Shown here piece by piece: positions 23,049-35,329 of a stretch of DNA of 64,000 bases. Origin of the DNA: Copromyces sp. CBS 386.78 (Eukaryota > Ascomycota > Sordariomycetes > Sordariales > Sordariaceae); NCBI GenBank assembly GCA_030685235.1, contig MU839245.1, positions 1-64,000 of the forward strand, given 5' to 3'. Positions within the stretch are counted from its first letter, which is position 1. Every line of letters begins with the position of its first letter. The position numbers and the translations under genes are program-made. The notes below the pieces were generated by a model. It did not search any database, was not told the DNA's origin, and was given only the letters and a program-made list of their open reading frames with translations.

Positions 23049-23106
23049 TGTCAGCCCCTATTCGGACCCTCCGGTGGGTCGCTCGGGGAGAAAATGGGGG
23101 CTGACA
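23049..23106. repeat. Small inverted repeat, TGTCAGCCCC termini
   Basis: TGTCAGCCCC at 23049-23058 is repeated in inverse at 23097-23106, with AT-rich flanks also matching. The arms enclose about 38 bp. The segment is too short to be an autonomous element and resembles a much-deleted MITE. Nearby, a degenerate direct repeat (gttataagagactag / gttatgagagactag) lies at about 23120-23162. Confidence 0.45.
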
Positions 23107-23109
23107 TTT

Positions 23110-23922
23110 TGGAGCGCGTATGTTATAAGAGACTAGGAGAGCGTGCGTTATGAGAGACTAGACCTAGGTGATGGCCCAAATTTAGAGAGAAGAGTGGGCC
23201 CACATACGGATGAACCTACAGTATAGAGTGCGGATCACATTCCTATGTATCCTAGATTACGGCTCAGGTTTGGGCAAAAGAGAATGGCAGCTTTCACGCA
23301 AGGATCTCACACCTGTCGTTGTGAGATGGTTGTTGAATTCTGAATTCCAAAATGTAATATGGGACCGGGAGAACGATTTCTCGTTCATGTATACGAATAA
23401 CATCGTACAGTGCCTGAAACCGGCCCCAGATAAACCAAATAATGCCCAACCGTGAACGCCATTGCTATGCCTCGGAGACTACCCGCCTGTTGTCGAGACA
23501 AAACACTAAGCCCAGCCCCCAAACCAAGAACCACACTTCAAATCACCGACAGCCCGTCGAAATCCGTACGGTCCTGCGTAACCGCCAACCCTCCAACCGA
23601 ACCTGCATTATCCTTCCTCTTCACGACACTGGAGCGAGTCTTTGCCGCGAACGCGAGTGCATATCGGTCGCTCGGACCAAGGTTTCCAAAACCCGACAAT
23701 TCATCCGGACATTTTCCCATCCCTTCGCCCAGGATCCGATTGCATCCATCCCATCATTCCCAACAATCGTCGTGGTCTAAATCGTTCCGTCCTCTCCATT
23801 CTTTTCTCTGCGTTTACTGATTCGCTCGACGTGGAAAGTCGCCTTTCTCCTTCCGATTCGGGGCATATGAAATTCGCATGTCGAATGCGAGCCCAGTCCA
23901 TGTTCGAAAATGTGGTGATCAT
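23110..23922. other. 3' flank of the SNARE gene
   Basis: GC-balanced region next to the Copia element. One plus-strand frame, 23452-23820, is open but Pro/Ser/Arg-rich, has no recognisable domain and runs into the 3' UTR of the SNARE gene, so I do not call it as a gene. Confidence 0.4.
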
Positions 23923-24299
23923 TTAACCAAGGAAAATCCGATAAAGATAGTAAACAACCAAGAAGGCTCCGATAAAAATCCCCGAGAGCTTGAGAATGGC
24001 CACCTTGTTTCCCGACGCGGCCATGCGGCCTAGACGGGTGGCGGAGCCTTTGAGTTGAGAGCCCATGGAGGAGAAGGTATCGGTCTTTTGTTATACTGCA
24101 GTTAGTATTTCGTGTATTTGACTGGAAGCCAACGTGAATGTGAGTCCGGAAAAGAGAGCCGTACCGTTTGGTCAATGACTTCGTGGTTGCGCGCTTGGTC
24201 GTAGATGTCGATGGTCACGCCTCGGAGGGCAGAGACCTTGGAGGCTAGCTCGTCGAGGCGCGCATTGTTTTGGCGCTCGCGTTCGTAGGTTGCGGACAT
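23923..24299 (-). CDS. sft1: Bet1/Sft1-type Qc-SNARE
   Basis: A small tail-anchored SNARE that pairs with other SNAREs in membrane fusion within or to the Golgi. Model: complement(23923..24084, 24165..24299), 98 aa; the 80-bp intron runs from GTACGG to AAAAG with branch CTAAC 17 nt before the acceptor, phase 0. The N-terminus MSATYERERQNNARLDELAS leads into the SNARE heptad region (KVSALRGVTIDIYDQAR-, VIDQT-TDTFSSMGSQL). The Q in VIDQT is the likely zero-layer Gln. The C-terminal about 25 residues (VAILKLSGIFIGAFLVVYYL) are a membrane anchor. Sft1 and Bet1 are hard to separate by eye; the length and Sft1-like layout make me favour Sft1. It is divergent from the Ysc84-like gene. Confidence 0.85.
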
Positions 24300-25498
24300 C
24301 TTAGATAGCGATGATGGGTTTGTGTTGTGGTTGCGGTTGTGGTTATTATTTGTTGTGACTCGCTCAGCGGCCGTGTTGGTGGTTCAGTCGTCAGTGATTA
24401 TTTGGGGCTCGGTAGTATTAAGGTAAAACTCGTATATTCCTTTATGATATAACGCCGTGTCGTGTCGCGCGTGCGCGTGTAGGATTCGGTGTCTCGCCTT
24501 ATTGTCTGTTGTCGTTGAGAAACCGTGGTGTTGGTGTTGGTGTTGTTGCCGAGTGCTAAGGGGGTTGCAGCAGGTTCCAGACACACTCGGTTCAGGGTCA
24601 CAAAGGACACTGGGATCAAGCATCCATCATGATGGAGATATGGAGGCGGCTCAGCTTGTTGGAGTATACACCAGCCACAGCTATGGCCCCTCCCAGTCGC
24701 GAATGATGTCAGTTTCTGCCTTTCACGTGTGGCTGCGCGTAAAGCACTTGCATGGCCAATGCGGGGTCCTTTTCTTTGGCGGAGTCTGCTGGAGCCTTCC
24801 GTTGCTCGTGGTCCCGTCTGAGCAAGTGTCAACGACGAACACCCGCTGGACAAGGGGGTTTCACTGCAAGGCAGGACGGAGCATTGCACTGCCCAGCGCT
24901 TGCCCAGTGCATTAGGGATGCCTTTTTGCGAGCTGAGGGTCCAGTGCTGCAATTCTCACTCACATGACGCGCGGCACGAGCTCCCGCTTCCATTTCCAAC
25001 CTGGAAGTACTTCCACCCGTCATCAAATTCGTATGTTTAACTTGGGTTCACGATAGCTCCAAATCTGTGTAAAGGGCGACGAAAGAACGAACTTCCCATC
25101 ATATAATTTTTTTTTTTGGAAAAATCCATCTTTCCGAAAAGAAGATCGTCCATCACGGACAAAAGAGACCCCAAGGATCTCCCCAGCTTCGTGACAACCC
25201 GCTAGTGTGGGGACGCCCAGGTACCAACCTCGCATTTACACCACTGAATTGCAGTCTCCAAGGAATTCGACTGGGCTGACCTGCTTTACTTGGTTGCTTG
25301 CCTGCCAGTCTGCCTGCAGGCCATTGATCGGCCAGTGTTTCCCGAGAACTGATTCTGACACACTCCCTCTCTTTCTTTCTTAATATTTTGCTGTCGCTGT
25401 CGCATTTCCACGACTTCTAACCACAGCCGCTCTACACGCCCTCGCTCTTCAAGACCCGCGCCAGTCTGCTATAGGGATTCCCGCTTCGACACTCCAAT
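24300..25498. promoter_or_regulatory. Divergent promoter region, SNARE / Ysc84
   Basis: 1.2 kb between outward start codons, GC-balanced, without a supported ORF. An A/T homopolymer (about 11 T) lies at about 25106. A CT-rich leader (25360-25480, repeated ctttct) precedes the Ysc84 start. Confidence 0.5.
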
Positions 25499-26947
25499 AT
25501 GGGTATCAACAACCCTCTTCCGTCGTCACTTTCGTGTAAGTTTGTGTCCCGGAGTTCCCGTGATGTTCAGAGCCCGACCCCGCAACTCCTTCCCTTTGCT
25601 TTGCCAAATCCGACAACTGACATGTCTACATACAGCGGAATGTAAGAAGTGCGGCAAGATCCTCGCCTCCTTCATCGAGCCTAAACAAGCCTTTGGTCCC
25701 GACAAGGTGATACCGCCATCTGTGCTCGCGAACGCCAAGGTACGAAACAGCCTCTAGAACCCCGATGAAAGCTACTAGGTGGTTAACATTCTCCTAGGGT
25801 CTTGCTATCCTCACAGTCATCAAAGCTGGTTTCCTCGGTTCTGCCCGTTTCGGTAGCGGTCTGGTAGTCGCCCGCCTCCCCGACGGCAGCTGGTCTGCAC
25901 CAACCGCCATTGCGACGGGTGGTGCCGGCTTCGGCGGCCAGATCGGTTTCGAGCTTACAGACTTCGTCTTCATTCTCAACGATGCGAGCGCCGTAAAAAC
26001 CTTCGCCCAGGCTGGATCACTTACACTTGGTGGTAACGTTTCGGTTGCGGCGGGGCCTATCGGTAGAAATGCTGAGGCCGCCGGAGCCGCCTCGCTGAGA
26101 AGCGTAGCTGGCATCTTCAGTTACTCCAAGACCAAGGGCTTGTTTGCGGGTGTCTCTCTCGAAGGTTCTATGATAGTCGAGCGGAAGGACGCCAATGCAA
26201 AGCTCTATGGTCGTCCGGTTTCCGCCAAGGAGCTCCTTTCGGGAGCCGAGCGCCCCCCGCCGCAGGCCGCTCCTCTCCTCAGCATTCTTAACTCACGGAC
26301 CTTTGCCGGCATGTCCTCTGGGTCTTTCGATGACCGGATGTATAACGATCAGCCCGTTTACGACAACACTCATGACAGCGTGGTATGGGGCAACCGGACA
26401 GGAAATGCCTACGGCGAGGGCCAGACCCGCGATGCCGGTCATGGGGTATCGGGGGGAGGGCAAGCACATGACGAGTTTGGCCGACCCAAGCGCGCTTCCA
26501 CGTGGCAGGACGATGTGTACGATCAGCAGCCTCGAGGCTTCTCGAATAACAGGTCATCCGTACAGTACGGCCAGAGCGACACTAATGGAGGTGGATTTGG
26601 CGGCGGTTACGGCGCGGCAGCGGCCCAGCAGGCGGCCGCCGACAAGAAGGTTGGCCCCGGGCGGCCGGCCGCACCGAAGCCGAACTACGCGAGCAAACAA
26701 GCCTTGATGAAGAAGAACGAGGCCGTTGCTCTTTACACATTCAATGCGGACCAACCTGGAGATTTGGGGTTCCAAAAGGGCGAGATCATCACTATCCTCA
26801 AGAAAACCGATAGTGATAACGATTGGTGGTGAGTACACATCGTGGCATATTGATGGCATTCATAGTACTAACGTGTTTCATAGGACTGGCATGATTGGCA
26901 CAAGACACGGCACATTCCCTAGCAACTACGTAAAGATGATCGAGTAA
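25499..26947 (+). CDS. SYLF plus SH3 domain protein, Ysc84/Lsb3-like
   Basis: Actin-patch protein of endocytosis; the family binds phosphoinositides and F-actin through SYLF and Las17/WASP-type proline ligands through SH3. Model: join(25499..25535, 25636..25739, 25798..26828, 26884..26947), 411 aa. The introns are 100, 58 and 55 bp, each GT...AG with correct phase; the last splits a Trp codon of the SH3 DWW. The SYLF domain is about residues 1-215 (MGINNPLPSSL, PPSVLANAKGLAILTV, FGSGLVVARLPDGSWSAP, GGQIGFELTDFVFILN). A Gly/Gln/Asp-rich linker follows (about 220-350), then a C-terminal SH3 (AVALYTFNADQPGDLGF, GEIITIL, DWWTG, FPSNYVKMIE). The length is typical of fungal homologues. Confidence 0.93.
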
Positions 26948-28920
26948 GGAGAAGAAGTGGATATATCCAGGCAGAGAGGCGACGACAGACGACCTACGAC
27001 GACTTCTCGGAAAAGCAGCCTGAACTTTTGAACACATTCGCGTGCGCAAGCACCTGAAGAGAACCACAACACAAGCCACATGAGCGGATACCCTATTTGG
27101 GTAAAATCAGCGTTGCTACGTTCATTGGCCCTTTACGACTTTCTTGAGCTATCTTGCTCCGTTTCTTATCCCGGCGTTTCCTTTTCTAATGACCACATGC
27201 ATGGAATTGGTTTATTTACTTTCTTGTCTCTACGTTTCTACATCTCTTTTGGGCGTTTTTTGGGATTTTTATGAAGACAGAGGATCAGCAATGTATGAGG
27301 TGCCCCAGGTTGAGAAACATTTGGATTCAGCGAAAGGGCAGAAGGGCAACGTTTGGTCTAACCAGACTGTGCGGTGGTACGTGTTTGGAAAGCAAGCAGG
27401 AAGATGTTGGACCTGATTGAACCCTAATGGAATATATATCAGCCAGCATTGCTACTAAAGTATCTACGCATTGACGGTAGACTCGGACATGAAATGTGAA
27501 CTCTTCCTTACTTCTTGCACTACCTGGTCGTTTCCCATCTCTGTGGCATGGGATTTATTAGCCGGCAACAAACAGCATCATCAGCACCATGATGAGCAAT
27601 ATTGAGAAAGCGAGAATAGACGTAGCATTTGGCAGTCGCGTAATCAAGCCACAAATTTTACGCAAGATATGGACAAGACCATGCGGTGCATGTAAATTGC
27701 TGTATAAACAACACATAGTGTGTAAGGAGGGTCAGACTATTCCTGCCGTATGACCTCGATGAAAAGCACCACTATGTATTGCTTTTCGTAAACCTCATGC
27801 AGATCATAGTACGAAGTTCGGCTCCAGAGAATAACACCTTTCGAATAACAAGGGTGCGTAGCGTGCGGAGATGGTAATCCCAAATATGTGCCACGGTATA
27901 TGACGGGCATAATGGTCCCGTAGGTGCACAACCCGAGGGAGAGCCAGTCTCGCCAGCGGGCTATATACTACCATAATCAGATCACAGAGGATGAAAATAC
28001 TACGAGTTGAGCACTGGAGGTGTGTAATCTCGGTCGCCAGAATACCATTCATTCTGCTCAGAAGCCTGCTTAACGTGTGATGGTCTTTTGCGAGCGTCTA
28101 ATTTGTGACATATGTTAATGTATCTCCTGCCTCCGAGCATAGGCAATCTAATTTACCATGTCATTATGAGGTAGGCGAGCCCCGGATGTCTACCTACAAT
28201 TGCATGTTGTAACTCTACCTCTGAGTTTATTGATAGTAGTTGTTGTGTAGTAGAGTCGGTTGTATAAAAGCATATCCAGAACATGTCGACTCAACTTCTA
28301 AATCAACCGGCCAACCAACAGATATCACGGCGCTTAGATGTTGATATCTCCTGCTAGGTATCACAGAGATGGGGTGATATCTCACTTGACGAGTTGACGT
28401 AAGTGGTGGAGGCTGAGCACTTACAAAGATGATCTTATAGACATCTTCACCCCCATGGTGAATCATCATCATCACCTATTACGATGAAGGGATAAAGCAG
28501 AAAACCTGAAAGGTTGCCCCTCTCGTTACCCACGTCGATATGCTTCATGAGCAGTTCGTATCGGTTTTTCTTTTTTCAGAACCAATCTCTTCATTTGTAA
28601 CCCTCCATAACCTCTAGACGCAGTCAGGTTTGCCACTTTTCAGGCTCAGAACCTTTGCTCATCACTCGATGAGCAAGCGAACGGGAAATGGTTCCAAATG
28701 CAATCATCCCTCGAACAAGGTAATCTCGCTTTTCACCAATCGCATTCCATCATTTTCTCGAAGACAAAAGTGAAAGTTCACATCTCATATCTCAGAAAGC
28801 ATCGCCTCCTTCGAGTCTGCGATATCGCACGCCAAGCCACCGCCGGGTATGTGTTAGTAAGACAGGCTTGGCTTCTAGAAGACTTCCACGCAAGTTGGGT
28901 TGGTTAGCTTGTTGGTCGTG
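26948..28920. other. About 2-kb intergenic region, no supported gene
   Basis: This starts with the Ysc84 3' UTR and continues with GC-balanced to slightly AT-rich sequence. Frames are short, overlapping and without domains. I see no repeats or RNA genes. Confidence 0.45.
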
Positions 28921-29369
28921 TACACTAGGGCCCTGATCGGCACGCGTGACCGTAACCTCTAAATCGTAATACGTAGAGACTTTCGTGTGGAGTGCGGGTG
29001 GGAGCTTGTACCGATTTTATGGTGGTTACGATCCCGCAAACCACCTCGAGAGCTCTCTTCGTAACCTCTTTATTAAATGGGGCGGTGGATCTGGAAATGG
29101 GGGCATCTAAACCCTTTTTAGTGCGCGATGGTCAGTAACCGTACCCTATAAGGATTCGCGCCCTCTCGCTTATATATCTTCGACTCCCCATCACAAAGGT
29201 ACAAACAAATGGTTACGCATCCACATTGTACAAAACGTAACCATTTAAAGGATCCATATAGGTGGATTTTGCCAGCTTAAAGAGGGAAAGGCATAGTCTT
29301 GGCTTGTGCATAAACTGGAAGTTACGGTTACGCGGTCACGGTCACGCTGAGCCGATCAGGCCCTAGGTA
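28921..29369. mobile_element. MITE-like element, about 445 bp
   Basis: The left end CACTAGGGCCCTGATCGGC (from 28923) and the right end, read in reverse complement (CCTAGGGCCTGATCGGC, to 29367), form imperfect terminal inverted repeats. Complementarity continues into gcgtgaccg and cgtaac. Dinucleotide TA flanks both sides (28921-28922 and 29368-29369), as for Tc1/mariner insertions. The interior has no ORF but repeats cgtaacc / ggttacg motifs on both strands. Unlike the large elements it is not RIPed. Confidence 0.65.
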
Positions 29370-29632
29370 CGTCAAAGCAAGGGCGAGGGCGGGACGGAAA
29401 TAACACCCGCTCGTTGGATCATATTTTCTCTCGACTACCTACACTAGTGGGTGTCGAGCTTGTTCCGGTTACAAACATGTGATGAGACGGACCAATGGGA
29501 GTCAAAGGCCTGCACATGTTTCTGGACGGTTTCCGGCTGCCGAACGAAAGTGGGTCCAACTCGCGCTTGTCTCCCGTCGGACCTTGGTCCGTCGGTAGTA
29601 GAACGTCGTTATTTTTGTGCTGTGAGCGGCTA

Positions 29633-29986
29633 CTGTAAGAACTCCTGCTTTTGCAAATAATTCCGGCAGCCCAAAATCTTTGCAAAAGAGGGGGATTTGC
29701 AAAAGACGGTGCTGGTGCACAGACCACACTTAGGCCTTCTAACTACTGGATGATTGGCCATGGACTAAAAAAGTAGGTTACCTAAGGCAGCTGTCCCCCC
29801 GGTATAAGGGTATAAATGTCCTCTCCCACCAAAACTAAACCCCTGTTTTTGCAAATCCGGGCCATCAGCATTGCAAATAGCAGTTAGCAGTCTTCACCAC
29901 TAGAGGGAATGCGGGCAGCCCAAATCTTTAGCAAAAGGGGGAGTTTTAGCAAAAGGGGGTGTTAGCAACTGCAGGGGTTCTTACTG
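29633..29986. mobile_element. Second MITE-like element, about 354 bp
   Basis: Terminal inverted repeats CTGTAAGAACTCCTGC (29633-29648) and the reverse complement of 29971-29986 (CAGTAAGAACCCCTGC). Inside, a 40-odd-bp direct repeat (ggcagcccaaa-tctt, then two tttgcaaaag-like units) occurs at about 29665-29710 and 29912-29958; a partial inverted copy (cctgtttttgcaaatcc) lies near 29850. No ORF. No target duplication could be identified, so the exact ends are uncertain. Confidence 0.5.
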
Positions 29987-30631
29987 TCGTACACTATATA
30001 CCAGAGCCTTTGCACGTGAAAACATCGGTGGTGTTTAAACTCCGGTCACCGGGAGTGGAGTGACTGGAACTCCAGTCCTCATGTTGGAAGAATCGGCCGA
30101 TGGTACATGGAAGTGCCCATAGTACACACCACAGAGTGCCTAAATCATGGCCTGTTGGTAGGTCTTTGAGTCAAAGGGAAACACTCACCAAGAAGCTCGG
30201 TTCTCCGTTCACAGATATCAGTTGCAACGGTTGTCACATTGCGTCTAGATCGCAGATCTGGAAGCCGGTTATAGGAAAGGAGCTGCTCGATAAGCGACGG
30301 GCCGACGGCAAAGAGATGCCACAGTAGACCCTCTATAACAGACGCCGCAAACAGCCCGAGAGGTCGCCCCTGATCACGAATTTAGGGAAGTGATTGATTT
30401 ATGGACTGCCAGATAGTGAGATAGTGTGCCCGGAGCATGCCAGCGGGATGGGCCTGTATGTGTAGTGCAATGCAGGGGCAAAGGCCGTGAAAGAAGGGCC
30501 GATACTGCTGGTGTTTGGTACACTCACTTGCACGTACCAAGTGTAGTGTAGTATCGCCCGTAATGGTCCGCAACCCTGCAACGTAGCCCCGGGCAGTTCG
30601 CCGGTGGCCCACCGAACGGGAACGGCTAATC

Positions 30632-30662
<31 letters not shown>

Positions 30663-32339
30663 CGATTTTCGTCCATGCGGGCACTTGTAGTTCGTCAAGT
30701 TTTTCTCGTAGGGCTGACGAGAACGGCAATGACGGGAGCAGTATCAAAGGCTGGAAAGCTCACACCCCGTACCTCGGCCGGGAATACCCGCGGCGAGAGC
30801 CTACGAATCCAAATGGCATCTATGTCTATGGCGTGATATCGGAGCTTATCAAAGCCTCCTCGTCAGAATCCTAGATGTGAATGTTGGGCGTTGTCTGGTC
30901 TGAAAGTTCAGCTTCGATCGGGAGGGTTATCGCATATTCCCCACCTGCACAACGCAGGAGACATCTCGCTCACACCTGGCGGTGTGTTTGGAAGTTTCTG
31001 ATCCAGGGCTCTTTTGTATTTGCTGCGGTATAATGACTGACTCAAGCATCCAGATGGAAAATGACTCTGATATCGACGTTCCACTGGAGCAAAAGGGCCG
31101 GCTAGTGTGGATGACTGAGAAAAAACTTGTTCGGGCCGCTCGTGTTTACGACGGATCTGGATATTGGTTGGAGCGCGCTTCCAGCTTTGCCTCGTCTTGG
31201 CTATTGAAGGTTAACGCCCGGGAGATCGACAAGTGCGGCGGTGATAATGGCCAATCGGCTCTGTGTCAAAGCCACCGGCATCCGACGCCAGAGCCCGTCG
31301 CCGTCTCGCAGACGAACGGCTCGACCTTCATCCTGTAAAAATGTGGATATTGCACATGTTAGGGACCTGCCATTTTTATGCGTAGTACCTGGCAGGTCTT
31401 CTCGCTGTCTGATTTGCCGAGGGAACCGTGTTGCAAAAACGGCTGATGCCTCGACCTGCTTGACTGACGCCTGCATCTGATGGGCTGATTCGAATTAGGT
31501 CAATGGCGCCATGAGCACCATTCTAGAGCTACCCAGAGAGAGGGATTCAATGCCAGGGGGTTTGAGGGAAAGAATCACCAGCACATGTTCATAGCTGTTG
31601 ACGACAATGAGAGGCACCTATGATTGGTCTCAGCGGCGTCGTTTGCCGATGTCGTTGCTTGTTGTGGTGTCCATCCTAACTTGACGGGAACTCTATGGGA
31701 AAACTTCGGTGTGCCCTCCCTCTCCGATGAGTCTACCCAGTAGTGTAAAACTGCCGGAGTGGGGGGCATTTTTCAGTTTTTCCTTCAGTCGTTCTAGAAG
31801 CTGACAAAGATTCGTGACTCCGCCAGACTTGGCAATCAGCGAGGCTGAGCACTTGGCACAAATGCTCGTGGAATCTCGAGGTTTCACAATTATATAATAT
31901 CATGGATGGGATAATGCTTTCGGAGTGTGAGTGGCGGGAATAAAGAAGGGGCCTGTTTCCATGCTGCTGTTTGGTAGTGCTTTGAAGTCTACAGCAGCTG
32001 GAGCAACCCCTATCGGGCAGCGACCTCTTGGCGCCAGGTCCCCACCGCCTTTTTTTTTTTCGACATTCCGTGTTTTTCCTGCATGCGCAGGTACACACTA
32101 CTCCTGGGTACATATTTTCCTCAGCCCAGCATTAACCAGGGTGCACGGAAAGCCCTTCCAACTGAATAACGCTATCGACCATAGGGCGTATTTAGTTCAA
32201 CCAACACATTTTCAATCTGTTTTTAACAGGGGTAGAGGAGGGTACAACGCTAGATCTGCAGTAACTGATAGGGATTTCGTACTATTTTCCTTTTTTTCTT
32301 TTTTCTCTTTATTGCATGGTAGCGCCTGCACGTGACGTA
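29987..32339. other. GC-balanced region up to the RIP boundary, no confident gene
   Basis: The longest frame (30982-31338, +, 118 codons) has no recognisable domain. Two small palindromes occur at about 30039-30056 (actcc...ggagt type) and 30062-30077 (gactgg...ccagtc). A 28-T tract lies at 30635-30662 and another T run near 32050. Base composition switches to RIP type within about 100 bp after 32339. Confidence 0.4.
30635..30662. repeat. Poly(T) tract, 28 nt
   Basis: An uninterrupted run of 28 T. It could be a microsatellite or the poly(A) end of a retroposed minus-strand transcript; no target duplication or LINE sequence is visible beside it. Confidence 0.7.
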
Positions 32340-32999
32340 AGCGAAGCCATACAAATTATTATCGAGATTCCTGCTAGAAGGCTTCGTCTTTTAAATTGTA
32401 GAATTATAATAATTGTATCGAATTCGATTTTGAAGCTATTCAAAAGCGGATAACTTCCTTTAGTAGATAGGAAGCCGCTTTATAAGATTATATATAGTAC
32501 GAGAGGTTTATAGGTATAGTAGTTGGTATTATTGATTGTAAAAGATTAAGGGATAAAGAGGGGGATGTAAATAATAGTTTATTATAATAATAATTCGATT
32601 CGATTAAATTGTAGCGGTAGTACTTTTTACCTTTTAGTTTGGATTATTATTGGTAATAATAGCGAATCGATGTAAATTGAGATTTTTGGTTAGTTGAGTC
32701 GAGTAGAATAGAGCTTAATTGAGTTGAGTAGAGTAGGGTACTTAATTAGGAGCTTTTTCGTATGTATAAATATAGTATTAATTTTGTAATTCTAGTAATT
32801 GAAATCCTCTATTATTAATACCCTTATTTTCTTTATCTTTTATTTACTCCCTTACCTTTATTATACCTATTATTCGCTTATAAATCATTAATTTCGTTAA
32901 CGATATTAACAATAATGTATTTAGTTTGGATAAGTTCGTTAACGACGGGTATTGTGAGTAGCCTAATTATTTAGAAACGAAGCGATTCCTAACCCTTCT

Positions 33000-34150
33000 A
33001 CCCTTATATTTAGATATTAATGAATATAGTATTACGGTTGTATAGGCGGCGCCGCCTACTTATTCCCCTCCCCTTCCTTCGGCCTAAGTCCTACGAATAC
33101 TATTTATTAGCCGGGTTAGGCTAATTCTATTTATTCCGCGGCGAATTAGTATTAGAGTTAACCGGGTATTATTTATTTATATAAACCGGTTACTTAAGTA
33201 GGTAAGGGTAGATTATTTTGTAATCCTAGTTTTATTTCTCTAATTAGAGGTTATTATTCTTCAATTACAATTTACCCTTATTAACCGCTTATCTTCTTTT
33301 ACCGCCTCTTCTACCGCTATTACTTTTATTATTATTACTTTTATTGCCGCTATTTCTACTACCGCCGTTATAAATAGGGATAATAATAATATTAAGCCCG
33401 CCTTATTTAACGACGAATTCTTACCGCTTAAAGAAGTTAGGTTTTTAAAATGGTTTATTAGTTAGATAAAATAATTTATTTATTATTTAGCGAATATTTA
33501 AAAGGAATAAGCGTTATTTAACGGCTTTAAAGGGAAGAAATTAACGATAGCTCTTAATAAGGCAATTATAATTATATATACTAAATACCTTAGCTAGAAT
33601 TAGAACCGTTAATAGATATATAACCGTTAGAATACGTTAAAGATTAACTATTAATTATAATTGAACTTTATATATAAGATTAGGGTATTATTTAATAAGG
33701 CGATTAATTTCTTTAATACTTATAAGGATATTTAAATATTTTTCTTAGCTAACCGATTTAAGGCTAATTAATTGAAAACGATTTTATTAGAGAATTGTAA
33801 GGAAATAGTATTATTCTTTGCCGTTAATTGGGCGATGGGTAAGTACGTTATTAATATTTATAGTCGCTTTACGACGTATATAAAGATTAAGAACCCTTTA
33901 ATAGTAATTAAGCGATAGGCGTTATAAAACGATTTTAATAGCGGTAAAAAGAAGTATTACAATTAGTATTTAAAAATTAACGATATGCCCTTTAATAGTA
34001 GTAACGAGGTTGAAGAGGACGGCGACAATAATAAAGAAGAAGAGGTCGAAGTTCGCCAGCCAGTAAAGAAGAAAATAATTTATATTACTAATATAGATTG
34101 GTTTATATCTTTTATTAATATTAGGTTTAAAGTTCTCTCTTAGGGATTTA
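33000..34150 (+). pseudogene. RIP-degraded ORF, possibly the Myb/SANT-like partner ORF of a Harbinger element
   Basis: From at least 33420 to 34150 one plus-strand frame continues for about 240 codons, interrupted only by TAA/TAG. It contains NGFKGKKLTIALNKA, an ITYTKYL-like spacer and a basic helical stretch. That order faintly resembles Myb_DNA-bind_3/SANT-like domains, which Harbinger elements carry as a second protein. An acidic Glu/Asp-rich tail follows (VEEDGDNNKEEEVEV). It converges on the transposase relic at 35.3-36.2 kb. The assignment is inference; only the degraded coding frame is clear. Confidence 0.45.
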
Positions 34151-34654
34151 AATCCTCGCCTGCCTAACTAATAATTTTATTATAATTATTATTGTAGCCT
34201 TCTTCTAATCCTACTATTAATAACTTTTTATGTACATTGTTTACTATAATTGTATTACTATTAAAAAGGATACGTAGTAATGAAAAGTAGTAGTTAATAT
34301 ATAAATTGAAGAAGGATTTAATATATACGGCTACATTTATTAATGTATTAGAAACGAGGGGTTTATTAGTCGAATAGTTACTAGGTTATATATTAAATTT
34401 CGAAGGTACGTTAATATTTATATTTTAAGATTAGTTTTGATTTTTACATCGCTGGGAAATATTGTAATTTTTTTATATTATTTAATAATTATCGTTAATC
34501 CGAATTTATTACTATTATTATCGTATTCGTACGTATTATATTTAAAAAGTTATTTTGTAAAGTATAATTGTGTTATTGCGATGCGATATTATTATTGTTG
34601 GGAGATATAGGGGTTTAAGTAATTACAAAATATCGTAAAATTAGAAATCTAGTA

Positions 34655-34800
34655 AGTGTAATAATCTAGGTTTAATTAGGTAGTAAAATCTAGTAATCTA
34701 GGCTTAGCTAGGCAGTAAAATCCAGTAATCTGGGCTTAAATCTAGGTAATAAAGTCTAGTAATGTAGGCTTAAATTTAGGCCTAAATAAGTAGTAAAATT
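34655..34800. repeat. Degenerate 32-36-bp tandem repeat
   Basis: About four copies of a unit containing tctaggctta...taggcagtaaaatc. It lies between the two degraded Harbinger-type ORFs and could be subterminal or intergenic sequence of that element. Confidence 0.65.
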
Positions 34801-35329
34801 ATAAATATAGGGCAAACACAGCAATATACACCTACCCTGTATAAAGGATCGATTTTACAATACTAATAGCTCTTTTAATTTAGTTCTAAATTTAATATAA
34901 CCGGTATTAATTAATTTAGTTTAGTCTAGTGAATAAAATAATATTATTGTAATAAAATTTGGATAAAGATATAAAAAGTGGCTAGTATTGTAATAAATTA
35001 TTATTGCTGTACTTATTTAATTTGCTTGCCCTCTACCCGGCGTACCTTTTTTGCCCGCTGTTAGCGATAATAGCTTTATTATATTCTTTAAGTAAATATA
35101 TTTTTAAACCCTATTATCCTTTCGTTTTATTCGATATTTATATTTACTATAATTTTATCCCTATTGTTATTAATACGAGCGTAACCGTTATTATTGTTAA
35201 TTTTATCTCCTTTGTCCCTTTTATTATTATTATTATTAATTTTTAGATTGTTTGGATCGTTGCGCTGAATTTAGTTGTAAAGCGCTGTAATTGCGAATAT
35301 AATATTAATTTAGGTTTTAATATTGTATT

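Noticed and set aside
23452..23820. 122-codon Pro/Ser-rich frame
   Set aside because: No recognisable domain and it runs into the 3' UTR of the SNARE gene; not enough to call a gene.
30982..31338. 118-codon frame in the second island
   Set aside because: No recognisable family or splice support; left as unassigned sequence.
35004..35246. Hydrophobic open frame that looks like membrane segments
   Set aside because: RIP enriches Ile, Leu, Phe and Tyr codons, producing false membrane-like frames; the degraded transposase on the other strand lies just beside it.
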